This document shows positions 1 to 11,933 of a stretch of DNA of 64,000 nucleotides, piece after piece. Where the stretch lies: positions 330,489,973-330,553,972 of the forward strand of contig OZ005740.1 of the NCBI GenBank assembly GCA_963930735.1, read 5' to 3'. The notes under the pieces are model-generated. The model made no database searches and was not told where the DNA came from. It saw nothing but the letters and a program-made list of their open reading frames with translations. Each line of letters opens with the position of its first letter. Position 1 is the stretch's first letter. The DNA comes from Dioctria linearis. Taxonomy: Eukaryota > Arthropoda > Insecta > Diptera > Asilidae. Both the position numbers and the translations under genes were made by a program.

Positions 1-689
1 AAACAAAGTATTAGTTACAAAAACTTACAAGCGTGAGCTCAGGATTTGTAAGCCCAATCAAAAAACTGAGAAATTGCTTTGGTAAATTAGGTATGCGTTG
101 TGGTTACAGACAAATTTGTATTTCGATTAACGCTAATTTCCAGAATTTGGTGGGACTTGGCGGTAAATTTTCCAGAGGAGGGTCGCAAGGAAACATGAGG
201 CTTTCGGATGGATTTAGGGTGTAGAGTAGAAAATAATATGTAAAAAATGTTTAGGGTTGCAATTTGTATTTATTCCAAATCCGAGTTCCTATGTTTTTCT
301 ATCTCTTGTAAAATGCCCTACACCACATACAGAAAAAAATGCTTTATCTTATTTTCGCCGGAAGTTCAAAATTTGGAATTTATTTGTTAAAGAGACTAAA
401 CGTTTTTTGTACGCTGAGCCTTAAATCAATTCCAACACGCCAAGAAAATAAATCTCTTCACGAATCAAATTCATGTAACTATATAAAAGTATTTTACCAG
501 ATTTGAAAATTTCCAAGTAATGGAAATTTGATTTCTTTTTTATTTGATTATTACAGCTTGACTGGAACCAGTTTTCATAACACAGGTCCAAAACAATTTA
601 CATTCAAGTGAACCATGAGTATTTGATTTTTCCGTTGCGATAACCTCTTGAAGAACGAAGCGCGAATATTTCATATTAAAACTAAACTC
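1..689. other. Unassigned AT-rich spacer
   Basis: No reading frame here resembles a protein family I know, and I see no inverted repeats or tandem arrays. The only open frames are short and lack recognisable motifs. The right boundary is where LINE reverse-transcriptase similarity begins. Confidence 0.5.
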
Positions 690-1797
690 CAATCTACTTC
701 CTAGGATTCGGTGGAGAAGCCTCAAGCATGCTGCCATTTATGGCAGAGAACTTGGCAATTCCATTCGTGCTTTTGACCTCGACGAGGTAAATTTGTTGTG
801 TACCTCTGCTAAAATTACCACAAAATTGTAATGTTACCAATTTCACTTATAGGACAACATTTTTCTTCTGTTGCGTTAATGTAATCGAAGTTACAAAGCC
901 ATCTATCACATATGTTTGGATTCAATTGAGCCTGATGCTATTTATCCTCATATATTATATATTATCCTTCCCTTCCTTTCTATGGTAGATGCATTTAATA
1001 CATTTCTCAATTCCTGCTTTAATTTTTCTACGTTTCCGCGAATGTTAAAAATAGCAATCTGTGTTTCCTGCCCAAAGCCCTGGAAATATTAATATTTGGA
1101 CTGATCTAAGTATACCTAGAATAGAAGAGGCTTCTCGTGCTTGATATGAATCTTGGCTTCTGATTTTTCCAAGGCCTTCGAAAGTGTTAACCACTATCAT
1201 CTTGTTGTTAACTGCCTTCTCTATTTGATTTTTCTGTCTTTGTAACGTTCCTGATACAGATAGGTAGCAGTAGGTCAGGGTTGAAAATAGCATATCTAGC
1301 CTCTTCCGACTGTCTTGTGAGGTTCCGCAAGAATTAGTTCTCGGACATTTATTGTTTAGCACATTTATAAAAGATTTGCCGAAAGTTGTTCGTTATGTTA
1401 AATTTCACATGTAAGCCGATTATGTACAAATAAATCCTGTAGATCAATCAGATTAAACTGGAAGACAGCTTTGCTCGTGTGAACATTGATAGCATCTACT
1501 ATTGGCCGACCAGCTAAAGCTGAATGCATTAATATTACAAAATATTATTTTATTTCATATTCAATTGGATTTAAATGAGTTATCCACTGTCAACTTGAAC
1601 GGAAGCAGTCTGTCTTTAGTAAATACCAAGACACTTCTTTTGCCTTACTTTAAATTTGGAAGGCTTATATATCCTCAGCTCGACAGTGTTTGTGCGCGTA
1701 AAATGGTTGTATCAAGTTTGTTTTTGGCTACGGAGGTTTCATTATTTTTCCTCATACAAATTTATACTGGTTGGCTGCATATTGTTCACTTATACTG
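690..1797 (+). pseudogene. Non-LTR retrotransposon reverse transcriptase fragment, Jockey/CR1-like
   Basis: Fragments of a LINE ORF2 reverse transcriptase can be followed across all three plus frames, so the copy is broken by several frameshifts and stops. A pre-RT segment lies at about 690-1070, where an ICLDSIEPDAIYPHIL-like stretch and TFPRMLKIAI match the usual 'FP..WK.A' region. RT motif A reads SDFSKAFESVNH near 1159-1195. Motif B reads EVPQELVLGHLLF near 1318-1356. Motif C is degraded: where YADD is expected the sequence reads an in-frame stop followed by ADY, so the second catalytic Asp is lost. Downstream, FARVNIDSIYYW (about 1472) and the frame at 1502-1798 (STVNLNGSSLSLVNTKT) resemble the Jockey-type thumb region. 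It would have copied element RNA by target-primed reverse transcription. This copy is inactive, and no 5' or 3' end is visible. Confidence 0.8.
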
Positions 1798-2495
1798 AAA
1801 TCATGACTTGCCTGTACACTAGGCCCGCGGCATCACTGGAGGTCATGCTTAACTTATTGCCACTAGATCTCCCCTGCAAAAGTACAGTGGCAATAGTGGT
1901 ATCAAACTTAGAACGAAGAGTTGGTGGATGAAGAGGGGCTTTGGGCATTCCAATATACTCCAGAAGGTAGACTGTAGAGATTGCAAGGAAGAAACAATGA
2001 TGCCCACCAGTGATCGGAATGGGAAGGAGATCGTGGTAACATCCGATATTTCCATCTTTACGAATGGATCCAAGACGAGTGCGGCCACAGGGGCTGGAGT
2101 GTACTTCAGAAACTGCCAGTGGCACGAATCATACAAACTACCGTACAAATGCAGTGTCTTTCAGGAGGAGATTGCAGCGATTTACAAGGCGGCACTATTG
2201 GTATCTATGTGCAGAGCGTCTGTACAGCTCATCTGCATATACTGGGAACAGGCAGCCATTAAAGCGCTAAATGTTGTGCTGGTAAAATCAAAATTAACGC
2301 AGTTATGCAAGAACAGCCTTTATGAATTGATTACATTGTACAAGGTGACCCTATGCTAGGTATCTGACTATGGCTAATGAGTTGGACAAAACGGGCTCTG
2401 AAATGAATAGCTCCGCAGCAGTAGATTATGTGAGGATCCCGAACGGAGCCTTAAAAGAGGGGATCATCAGAGGCGCCCATCAAAGGTAAGTATCC
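1798..2495 (+). pseudogene. LINE RT C-terminus plus RNase H domain fragment
   Basis: The linker between RT and RNase H is read at about 1806-1930: RPAASLEVMLNLLPLDL corresponds to the 'RTTPTAALEVLL.L.PL.L' segment found before RNase H in I/R1/Loa-type LINEs. The RNase H domain follows in the 1928-2359 frame. It contains IFTNGSKTSAATGAGVYF, where the first catalytic Asp (TDGS) has become Asn, and VFQEEIAAIYKAA, which keeps the catalytic Glu. IYWEQAAIKAL stands where DSQAAIKAL is expected, so the second Asp is lost. The tail (ANELDKTGSEM near 2373) is in another frame after a deletion around the 'WVPGHSGI.GN' segment. RNase H would remove RNA from the cDNA hybrid, and this copy is dead. It abuts the preceding Jockey-like fragment in the same orientation but appears to belong to a different LINE clade. 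Confidence 0.85.
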
Positions 2496-2559
2496 GGAGG
2501 ATGAACAAACCTGCCATATTATGAGGTAATTATGGCATGCTATTCTTTGGTTTGATTTA

Positions 2560-3350
2560 TCTTTGTTTTGTTTTTATACCCTAGATGAAATCTAAAGGGT
2601 ATATTAAGTTTGTCATTCCATTTGTAACACCTAGAAATAATGATGGTAGAGCAAAATGGATTGCATAAAATTAAAAGTTATTTTGATTTTTGCATGTCCG
2701 ACTGTCCATCCGTCTGTCCGCCCGTCTGTTCATCCGTCTGTCCGCCCGTCTGTTCATCCATCTATCCGTCCTCACCATAGCTCGAGAATGCGTGTACTAA
2801 GAGAGCTGAAATTTTGCACATGGGCTTTAAAATGAAAAGTAAAATTAAGTTCGAAGATGGGACAAAACGGGTAACTCTCTCGTAGGGTTGTCATACAAAA
2901 ATTTAATTTTTCACTACATATTTGAACACTGCCTGAGAACACACAGTGTACACAGTGTTTTCATAAAAATTGTAAATATAATTTCAAAAATAGACTAAAT
3001 CGGGCAACCCCTAATTGGTGTTGCCATATAAAAATCTAGGATTCTTACGTATCCCGTGAAAACGATCAGTCCTATACGGTTTTAATGTACAGAAAAGTTC
3101 TTCAGAATATGAAATCCTATAAGATTGGCTATAATAATTTTTGCTGTTCGACGAACTGTTCCAGAGATATATTCAAAAACCCCTTCAAAAATCAAACTTG
3201 CGCAGATGGGTGACCATACCAAATTACAAACGAACATTCATCTACGGTATCATAAGAATTGCTCTTTGACTAATTCTAGCTTTCTACTTGTGCTTTTAAT
3301 TGTTTTTTTATTATTATCTTTTTGTATATTATGGTATGGTATATAAATGG
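2560..3350 (+). repeat. Dispersed repeat family A, copy 1
   Basis: The unit opens with a small hairpin (ATACCCT, about 13 nt, AGGGTAT at about 2576-2602) and continues through a pyrimidine-rich minisatellite. It then carries a diverged tandem module with the landmarks 'gagagctgaaattttg', 'tagggttgtcatacaaa', 'actgcctgagaacac' and 'gactaaatcgggcaac'. The same modules occur inverted at 26740-27140 and repeatedly inside the Helitron-like element at 32240-33500. The stretch 3055-3220 aligns well with the reverse complement of 26760-26950, so the two loci are copies of one sequence. No coding frame fits. Confidence 0.7.
2698..2771. repeat. CTGTCCGTC-type minisatellite
   Basis: Tandem units built from 'ccgtctgtccgcccgtctgttcat' words, about two full 24-bp copies plus degenerate flanks. 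Such 'gtccgtctgtc' runs are common just inside the ends of non-coding insect repeats, and here the run is part of dispersed repeat family A. Confidence 0.75.
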
Positions 3351-4995
3351 AGTATTACAATTCTTTAATGAAAATTAAAAATCAGATCTTACTTGCATTT
3401 ATAGCGTTGATATGACGTAAGTTTCACATTTTGATTCACAAGTCACTTTATTACCAGAATATGTTTTAGAGAAAATAACCTCAGTTTTTCTTATTTTCGA
3501 CATAGCTGAATCTTGGTACAAAACTTCCGCTTACACCCATTATCTATCACATGATTTCATTTAAGGTATAAAAACACTTTATAGACATTGAATGGGGTTA
3601 ATAAGCAAGAGCATTTGATTTCGAAAATATTCTGTTTATTATGTCGAAAATTTGGAAATATTTATTCGAAATTTTTCATGGACAGTTTTTGTGTACATGG
3701 TTTTAAATTACATTTGGTTGCCCGTCAATAATTTTTTTTTTTTAGTTCAATTAGTTACATCCTAGTGGTTTGCTTGGAGATGCAACCAAGAATCAACTCC
3801 CTTATAAAGTGAATAATTCTTAACAATTAAATAGTTTTAATCATAATTGTACAGTTGACAGACCTTTTAATTTTATTTAAACGTCGAATTTCGAAAATTT
3901 TCGAAATTCGAAATTTAAGTTTGATTTGAATTTTGGCCATTATCTATTGGTATAAAGTTGTATTTTAAGCGATACATTCAAAGAAATCAAAAAGTGTGCG
4001 GTTGAATTATCGCAAACGGTCGGACTGTTATTTATTAAATCTACTCCAGGTAGCTAATGTTTACCTTTTTTTGGTCTTTAAGCAAAATGAATCAAATTAA
4101 AAACCATAACAAATGAAAAGTAAATTATTATTGCCGAATAAACAGTAATGTTTCCATGATTAATGACGAAATACTTACTATATCAGAAAAAAAGATCAAT
4201 TTCTTTTTTTTTTTTTGCTCAATGTCTGCTAAACCAGAGAGGAAACAGAATAGAACACTCAAGAGTTTCCATGTCATGAAATACTAAGGTAAATGGATAG
4301 TTTCTATTTGCTTGATTTCTCATGTGCATCAACAATGTAAGTTGACTGATTACACATAGTGAAATATACAACCAGACACAATCAAGGTAAAATCTTCCGC
4401 TACTGGTCAGGAAAAAAAAAATTAATAGTAATAAAATATCTTTAGATTTTCCGTTATTGTTAAATTATGCACTGCCGTGTAATAATGGTTCTCTTTTTTC
4501 GTTTTGATTTTTTTTTTGTTCAGAATACAAATTACACTTTTAATTAAATATCAATTTGTAAATTAGTATAATAAAATTTTGCATAAATTTTCCGACAGGT
4601 ATGATTCTCTTTTGATAATCAATTTATAAATTTTTCAATAAAATCTATTTCGATGTGGTTTACAGTTATATTTATCTTTCTCACAAAAAAATCTGTATGA
4701 TGTCAGCTCCGAATCCACAGTTTAATTTAATGTCAAACAACTTAAATCGTTAAAGGAAGGAGACGACTATACACCCCTTTACATGCCAATTCTGATATAA
4801 ACCCACAGACGAAATTAACACGTTTAAATTTATCTCAAAAATTCTGGTAATAAAACCCGAAAGAAAAGAAAATCTGAACACAATACGCCGACATATAAGA
4901 TATCATCACCGAAAAGTGAATAATGAAAAGAACCTTGAACTGGCTCAACTGGGTAAAAAATCTCAAATATTATCTGCATAAACTGGTTCTATTCT

Positions 4996-5017
4996 AAAAA
5001 AAAAAAAAAAAAAAAAA
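4996..5017. repeat. Poly(A) tract, 22 A
   Basis: An uninterrupted run of 22 A, followed by a more GC-rich stretch (5020-5100). It could be the tail of an old retroposed sequence inserted on the plus strand, but nothing recognisable lies upstream of it. Confidence 0.7.
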
Positions 5018-5813
5018 CTAATTCGCGACTGGTGCTGCTGAGTCAGAAGGAAACCTGCCCGACTGACGACGACGCCCAAAATTGTGAGAAGGTTAAAAGT
5101 CAAATACAATATAATCCATCTACAGCCAATTGTAGGTTATGTATGATTAAGCGAAACCTGTTCTACTTACTGTCAGATGGTTAGCATACAAGAAGCAGTT
5201 TAAGACAGAAAAGTCAATCAGATTGAGGTACTTAGACCTACCTAGGATTTTGAATTTGAGTTATTGAATGAAGACGCAAAGATGTTATTTTTGAGGAGCT
5301 CTCTACGAAATTTTTCTTACTGAGCAGCGCACAGCTTCCCCAAATCTCATGTTACCTATGCAATTAACCCCCCTTCACTATCTACTGATATCATAATGAA
5401 GCTGTCAGATCTAATATTGGTCTGAATTGAGCGATAATTACTATTCTCAATTTGAAAGGTTTGAAATAAATCCGCGAAATGTACCCTATTATCCCAAAAG
5501 GTATCCACCGATGATTATCTAATTGTTATGTTCTCAGTTGGTCTGCCACCTTAAAGTAGTTATTGTTGAATATGCTACAGTTGTTGTTGTTGGTGTTGGT
5601 GACGATAGGTCATCTTGGGCGGAATTTACTATTCGATGGAGGATGATGATGATGAAAGCAATGCCAAGCTAAATGAGTTCCATTAAGTAGGTATCAAATA
5701 AACATTACCTATTCGAAATTGATTGGTTTTATAAAATGCAAGTATTACAAACAGAAACAGTTTGATTTGATTAGATAATGTGACTAGGTACATATGTATT
5801 TAGGTAGGTACTT

Positions 5814-5835
5814 CACACACACACACACACACACC
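5814..5835. repeat. (CA)n microsatellite
   Basis: Eleven uninterrupted CA dinucleotides. Confidence 0.95.
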
Positions 5836-8100
5836 CAGCAGGGGCATCATACTGAGTTTTGGGTGAGCACAATAATTATACTTGGACAGGTTTGCCCTAT
5901 TTATTTAATAGCTGATCAAGATGGAAGAGCAATTCATGATTTTTCCTAAGTTGTTTTAAGCGAATCAATCATTTTCGCAGCAAGTTAAAGACTTTTAAGA
6001 AGCGCAATTCATCTTATATTATGAAGTATTTTATAGAGATTAAATACATGATAGTACCGTTAGAGTGTAAAATTCAACTTAAATACGCAGGCAAGTGGTG
6101 TAATTGGGTTTGTCTAATATGTGTGTACGTCTATATTTACGACAAAATTGGTACAGGAGTAATTTTTCAGTATCCATCAATGATCGATTAAAATCTGTAT
6201 AACTACGTTAAGAAGTTCAATTTTATAGGCACTCTGATATAATGAAAATTACCGACGACGAACGCTAAGACGACAACTGGTTTTAAATATTCTCGTTTGA
6301 CTTTTTGGAAATATTTGTTTTATAGAATCGAATAAATCTTAGTTATTTGCAAAATAGTTTTAAAAGTTTAAAAATTATTGAATTTCATAAAATCAATGAA
6401 AAAGTTTAATTCGAAATTAATTCCATCGGAATTGGGGCCCTATTTCAAAATTTATCCATAGATAATTCCTTGTACGGTATGGTGGTGGTAAATTAATTTC
6501 GGTTATATAAAAATAGACAGGTAAAAAGGTAAAATTGAAAATTTTGGTATTTTGAAAAATATTTTGGAGAGAAGTGGATTTTTTTTAATTTTCTCATTTA
6601 AGCAAGGTAAAAAAATACTTGTATGCTGCTCTTTGAGTACAATCTCATGGACTTGGAGCATTTATTGTTAAAAATCATATGAAATCGGGGTGCTTCAAAA
6701 ATTTACACAAAAAACTATATGGCTTCATGGTGTAACTATATACGAGGAAAATTGTAAAACTCAGAGCAAATTTCTCAAACGTTTTAGGGTGACCCAAGAA
6801 GTACTACTAATTTCAACAGAGTTTTGACTCATATACAAATTTTGTAACATGTACGTAATTAGTTATCAATAATTATGCACATATCGTTGTATCGCTGACG
6901 AATGTGTTTTTATTCCCCAATCCCTCGGACCGTTTCCTCCTAGTCCACGGATAAATTTTAAAAAAATCTTGCATAAATTAATTAGTTTTTTCTGAAATTC
7001 TCCATTGTTAACCTGCAAATGTAGTTGACTATCTCGAGAGACATATCTTATGATCTCAATAAAATCTGTAAGTCCTACTTCAAAAATTATATGAATCAAA
7101 ACAATGTTTCAACCAAGAATTCATGATCACCTTGTAATTCTAAGAACTAGATTTTTTGTTTTGTAATAATTTAGATATAAAACAATCTTATGAAAAATTA
7201 TGAAGAAATAATAGCAGCTTAATCTATGAATGAAAGAAATCTGAAGTAAAATAAGATTTAAATAAATTTTACAATATTTTCCGACATTAATGAAGGCAAT
7301 ACAGCGGGAGTGGAAAATATAAATAAAACTTCTAACTCACTTCATTAATCATTGCTTTTTACATTTCGATTCCCCACTTAAGGGGGGATTTCCATGAAGA
7401 GTTTATATTATTTATTGATATCGTGACGTTATTTTACACGTATTGAAGGACCTCATCCGACTGAGCAGTTTGCGTACATCTTAGAGGCCGCAATTTTTAT
7501 CTGAAATAAACTGCACAAAGAATTTACTTTTTTTATATGTATCTCTTCTATGTGAACCTAAATTTTCTCTAAAAGAAAAAACAACTAGTATTTTTTAGAG
7601 GGGTGTGAACTTAAACACGGTTTTTGCCATTTTTTCGTACCTTTTAAAAAAATAATAATAATAAATTTCAAAGCTATTATTGAGGATTCAGGTTCAAATA
7701 AAGTGTATTTATATAAAGAAACTAAATACGACATTTCAAAATGATCGATTGAAAACTTTTTAAACTAGAGTGGCTAGAGTGTACGAAAATTCGAAAAAAG
7801 TCGTTTCGAGAAAAACGCGTTTGAAAAAAATGTTGCAGAAAAGGTATTATATGCCACGAGGTCCGACACTTTACAAGTGATTTTTGAAAAACAGATAATG
7901 TTTTAAGCATCTACACCTATTTCCTTCTTAATAGAATCGAGATTATCATATCTGAGGAATAGCTAGCTATTCATTGAAACTTATCTGGGAATATTCGATG
8001 TAGCTCACACTCAGTTGTCTGATCGGTATGCTCACCGTAGATCGACGACTACAGCATAGCATGGCATGCAAAACAGAATATGGTCCTTATCTAGCCTGTG

Positions 8101-10496
8101 CACCACCTAACAGCACTTACACAAATATTTAAATGTACTAAAGGGTATTGAACCTGTGGAACCGCTGTTTTCGAGGGAATCTACCATTTGATTTATGACC
8201 CTCAATTGAGTCCAATAGCTGGGTATGTCTAGTGTATTATCAGCGCTGTTAAGCAGCCTAAGGTTCATATTAACGGGGAAAAGACCTAGTAGTGGCAGTA
8301 ATATTCCCATCAATACGCATCTTTCATATTACCTTCGAGAACATGGAAAAAAAACAATAGCAAAGCTCGTTGGAAGGATAGTGTCCAAGTAATCGTCTTC
8401 TGGTAAATTCGTTATATTCACCATATTTGCATAATGATCGCAGTAAACTCAAACTCAATAATTTTAAGCAAAAGTTGCCACCATGTTGGATAAGACGTTA
8501 AGCAGAGGGACAATATTCACATGTAATGCACTTTAAATTTCCTGATTCCTTAGCGACATGATAAATAGGAAAATAACCAAAATGCACCATAGTAGAGGTT
8601 AAAGTGCGCCCCCACCCCCTTTATTCTCTCTGACTGAGTGGTGCCTCCTTAACTATCATAGTTAGCACTCCGCACATCAAATACATTCTCCCCTTGTTTA
8701 CCTTTCTTTAAGGAACTTGTGAGCTGATGGAGACGCGGTTTTATATATTTCTTAACTAAAACATAGGTGTGCCCCCCCCCCCACACACAGATAATATTGT
8801 CAGCATTTCTGATCACAGTTCACATACTGATTAAACCTTTTATTTTCTAGGTGAAAACAAAATGTCGAAGCAAGTTGTCCTAGTCAAAGTAATCTCATTG
8901 AAATTTGCTTGATAGACTCGATAGATAACCGCTTAATCATCTCAAATCCACAATTAATAATAACACAATTAAATTTTTCCCAATTATTCTTCAACTAATA
9001 TTAATTACATTGAACAGTTATGTATTAGTTGTAAATAATAATAATAATAAATAAAACAAATTACTTTTTCTAATAGCCCAAGGGTCCTGCAAATGTATAT
9101 ATGTACAAGTCATTTGCATAAAGATTTAAAATTCTACATGAAAGCCGGCAAATTACTTTGCTGATGATCAATGTACATAAAACCGGTCTGAAAATCGAAC
9201 CCTAGGGTACTCGATAATGTACACACAACTAGAGCAATAATGCAATAATGTACCTCCTGACACATAATTTACAAATTCTTTGCAAGGTTTTGTTGTCTTC
9301 GACGACAATATTAATTGGATTTGAAAGAATGTAATACTCAACGAAATATCATAACATGAGCGAAAGGTAACCTGATTTTAATTACACGAAACCTTTAAGA
9401 ATAAAGCGTGTGTGAGAAAATATTTGATTCGATTCAGTCAGAATTAGCATATTGAAAATGATATTCCATCTTAACATATGACAACCAACCAACCACTCAA
9501 TGACACCCAATTTAAGAAATGTTTGGTCAATTAGGTTCTCTTCATTACAAAAAAAAAAAAAAATTGCTAAAAGGTCACAAATACCAAATAGTCAAAAGCC
9601 CACAATCAAAATCTAAAAAACAAAAACGCTTTTATAAACAAACCTTCTGATCAGTTTTTTTTGATTGGGATTGTATTACGACTAAAACAGGTGCAGTTGC
9701 TGACCATGGACAATAGATTGTAAATTTTTTTTTTATAATTTAAAATAATGAAAAGAAAAAGACAAAACAAAAATTCTTTTAAAATGCCTTCCTTTATCCC
9801 GTCATTTATTTTTATTTCATTAACCTTGAACTTTTGCATAATTAGTTATTTGTCCACATATTTTAGCATCGAACTAAAGAAGCCAATTAAATTGTCAGCA
9901 AGTAAAAAAAAAATCACCTTTTCTTTTGTTGCAGCAATTTTATTACTGCGAATTAATTAAAGCTCAAACGTTTTCCAAATTTGGAAAATGAAAATCTCTA
10001 ATATGTAGCTATGTATGTATATACAATACTACAGCCCGGTCATTATTGTAGCGTGAAATGACTCAGATTTTAATTGCAGAGGTGTGTCATGGTTACCTTA
10101 AAAGGAAGAAGGTGAAATTTTATATAACTTTCAATAATATTTCAGCAATCAGTCAATCAATGGATTTATGATATCTATGCTCTCTAACGAATAAATAACA
10201 TAGAAAAAAAATATATTTAGTTGGTCTTATTTGGTATTAATGTCGGCCTTCTAGATAAAATGCATGTCAAATATTTGTAACTGCCCAACCCATATGACAT
10301 ATTTGGCTTTCAGTGTTTTTGAATATAATTTGATAACAACGACATTGAATTCATCTCCTATAAAACCCCCAAAGCAATCGTCAACTCAGTTATTTCTGGA
10401 ATTTCTAGAACGGTTTTTAAGAAGTATACCAACATTAAAAACACCTGAGACAGATCGATTTTCCCAGTATATGTGAAAAATGTGAACTTAAGTATG
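8101..10496. other. Unassigned spacer with one possible small exon
   Basis: No recognisable coding region. A polypyrimidine tract followed by TTTTCTAG at about 8838-8850 precedes an ATG in good insect context (aacaaaATGTCG, near 8862). The frame there reads MSKQVVLVKVISLKFA and stops. A possible donor (AAAGTAATC) lies about 26 bases after the ATG. The rest is AT-rich and includes an A15 run near 9549 and an (ATA)n stretch near 9035. Confidence 0.35.
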
Positions 10497-11224
10497 GTAG
10501 CTCTATTAAACTTTTTCCAGAAATAATTATACCTTTTCCAGAAAGAATTAAACCTTTTCCAGAAAGAATTAAACCTTTTCCACAAAGATCTAAACTTTCT
10601 GCATAAAGAATTAAACAAAATCCGCAAACAATAAAACTATAAATTCATAAACAATTAAACCAATGATTTTTGATATGTTTTTTACATTTGTAAATAGTTT
10701 TTGGTTAGTAAAGTGGTTCGCCACGTGATGCAGGACAAATTGTCATCATCATATTCATTATGAAACTTACAGCATCTGTAGCATTTATCTCCCAAACGCT
10801 ACTTTCTATAACCGAAGTAAGACAGTACTCAAAAGATGTATTTGCGGGAATTCTGTTCGCAGCTCCTTTAATATATGAAAATGCTTGCTCTGAAGGATTG
10901 AGCATAGATGAATATGTTGGAAGAAATTTATGTCGTAGGTTATTACCGGACAGGTTATTATCGAACAGCATTTTGTCTTGTGTATCGCGACATTATCCGA
11001 AATTAACTGTTGTATGTGAAATCTTACCTATAAGGTATCTAAGTAATAAACAAAATAAATTAAAAGCTTTTTGTTTTATTGTTTGTGGACTTTGTTTAAT
11101 TCTTTATGGAGAAGGTTTAATTCTTTGTGGAAAAGGATTAATTCGTTTGAAAAAGGTTTAATTCTTCCTGCAAAAGGTTTAATTCATTTTGCGAAAGGTT
11201 TAATCAAAATCGAAAATGCTATAG
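10497..11224. mobile_element. Foldback-like element with 21-bp subterminal repeats
   Basis: The left arm (10509-10630) is a tandem array with a 21-bp period of the form 'ccttttccagaaagaattaaa', repeated about five times and increasingly diverged inward. The right arm (11070-11210) is the same array in inverse orientation ('aaaggtttaattctttgtgg' units). The two arms could fold into a long imperfect stem around a loop of about 440 bp. The ends read 'ggtagctctattaaac' on the left and, inverted, 'tatagcattttcgattttgattaaac' on the right. This architecture resembles Foldback-type elements: long inverted repeats made of short direct repeats. The loop carries a transposase-like fragment on the minus strand. 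I cannot define a clean target-site duplication. Confidence 0.7.
10705..10971 (-). pseudogene. IS630/Tc1-like DDE transposase C-terminal fragment
   Basis: The open frame of 88 codons contains KFLPTYSSMLNPSEQAF followed by SYIKGAANR. This matches the 'LPPYSP.LNPIE..W..LK' signature around the third catalytic acidic residue (here Glu) of IS630/Tc1-type DDE_3 transposases. The remainder has no strong landmarks. Only the C-terminal part is present: the upstream 'DNA..H' motif with the second Asp is missing, and no HTH region exists in the element. It therefore cannot encode an active enzyme. It fills the loop between the 21-bp repeat arms, which suggests the foldback-like element is an internally deleted derivative of an autonomous DDE transposon. 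Confidence 0.6.
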
Positions 11225-11933
11225 TCCTTTTTTTCAAATTTTTGAAATAGTAATTATGATTACTGCAGCCAAAGTTTTAGATCTCTGTTCTCAACCTGTA
11301 CCAATCCAAATATAGGCGAAAAATCGTAATTTTTATATGATAACCCTCAACAGAAGTTGTGAAATTTTGTGCGTTTTACAGACTGTTTGACGGGAAAACT
11401 TACTACTCTGACAGAACTAGAATGCAAATTTTGTATGTTTTGTACGTTAATATTTGACAGTGATACAAATATTCCGAGTTCCTTATCTAACATTAATCAG
11501 TTCAATAACATGCTTTCATCGTAAAAACATTTTATCAAAATCATTCATCGATTTCCGTAACCGCATGCGAAAATTACGTGAAATCAGGGATCATTATAAC
11601 AACGTTCCTTCAAAGCTAACAATTTATCGTTTTGTGAGATGAATTTTAAGAAAGGTGGCTATAGGATAGATTCAAGCCAGAAAACATCAATTCGCTTCAC
11701 GAAAGAATGGACAGATGAATGAACAGGCTTGCAAGCATAAACTTAATCCATGCCCTATGTTTTTGTCTAGAGTATAAAAATTTAAACATCGGAGAATTGA
11801 AACATTTTTTTCCTCATTACGTATCTGGATTTGTATCTCACGTTATACATTCATACAATCTTCTCTGATACTAGTAAATCCGATCGCGAATTCCAGCTGT
11901 CCAATTGCTGATGGCTCGTAAGGTAAAGTTATA
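11225..11933. other. Unassigned spacer
   Basis: No coding similarity or repeat structure recognised between two TIR elements. Confidence 0.4.

Larger units (their letters stand above)
3351..8100. other. Unassigned spacer
   Basis: About 4.7 kb without any frame I can assign. It holds a short near-perfect palindrome of 'tttcgaaaattttcgaaa' type at about 3886-3916, several T and A runs, a poly(A) tract, a CA microsatellite and a GTT/GAT-rich stretch at 5580-5660. I see no TIR pairs or splice-site-plus-frame combinations that stand out. Confidence 0.4.

Noticed and set aside
8107..8313. Minus-strand frame MMGILLPLLGLFPV... as a LINE tail or exon
   Set aside because: I tried to fit it to RT/RNase H C-termini but no motif matched.
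10500..10625. Regular short repeats that might suggest a CRISPR array
   Set aside because: Units are directly adjacent with a 21-bp period and no unique spacers, they recur inverted at 11070-11210, and the DNA is eukaryotic.
10760..11161. 133-codon plus-strand open frame
   Set aside because: Antisense to the better-supported transposase fragment. Its end is translated 21-bp repeat (LILYGEGLILCGKGLI).
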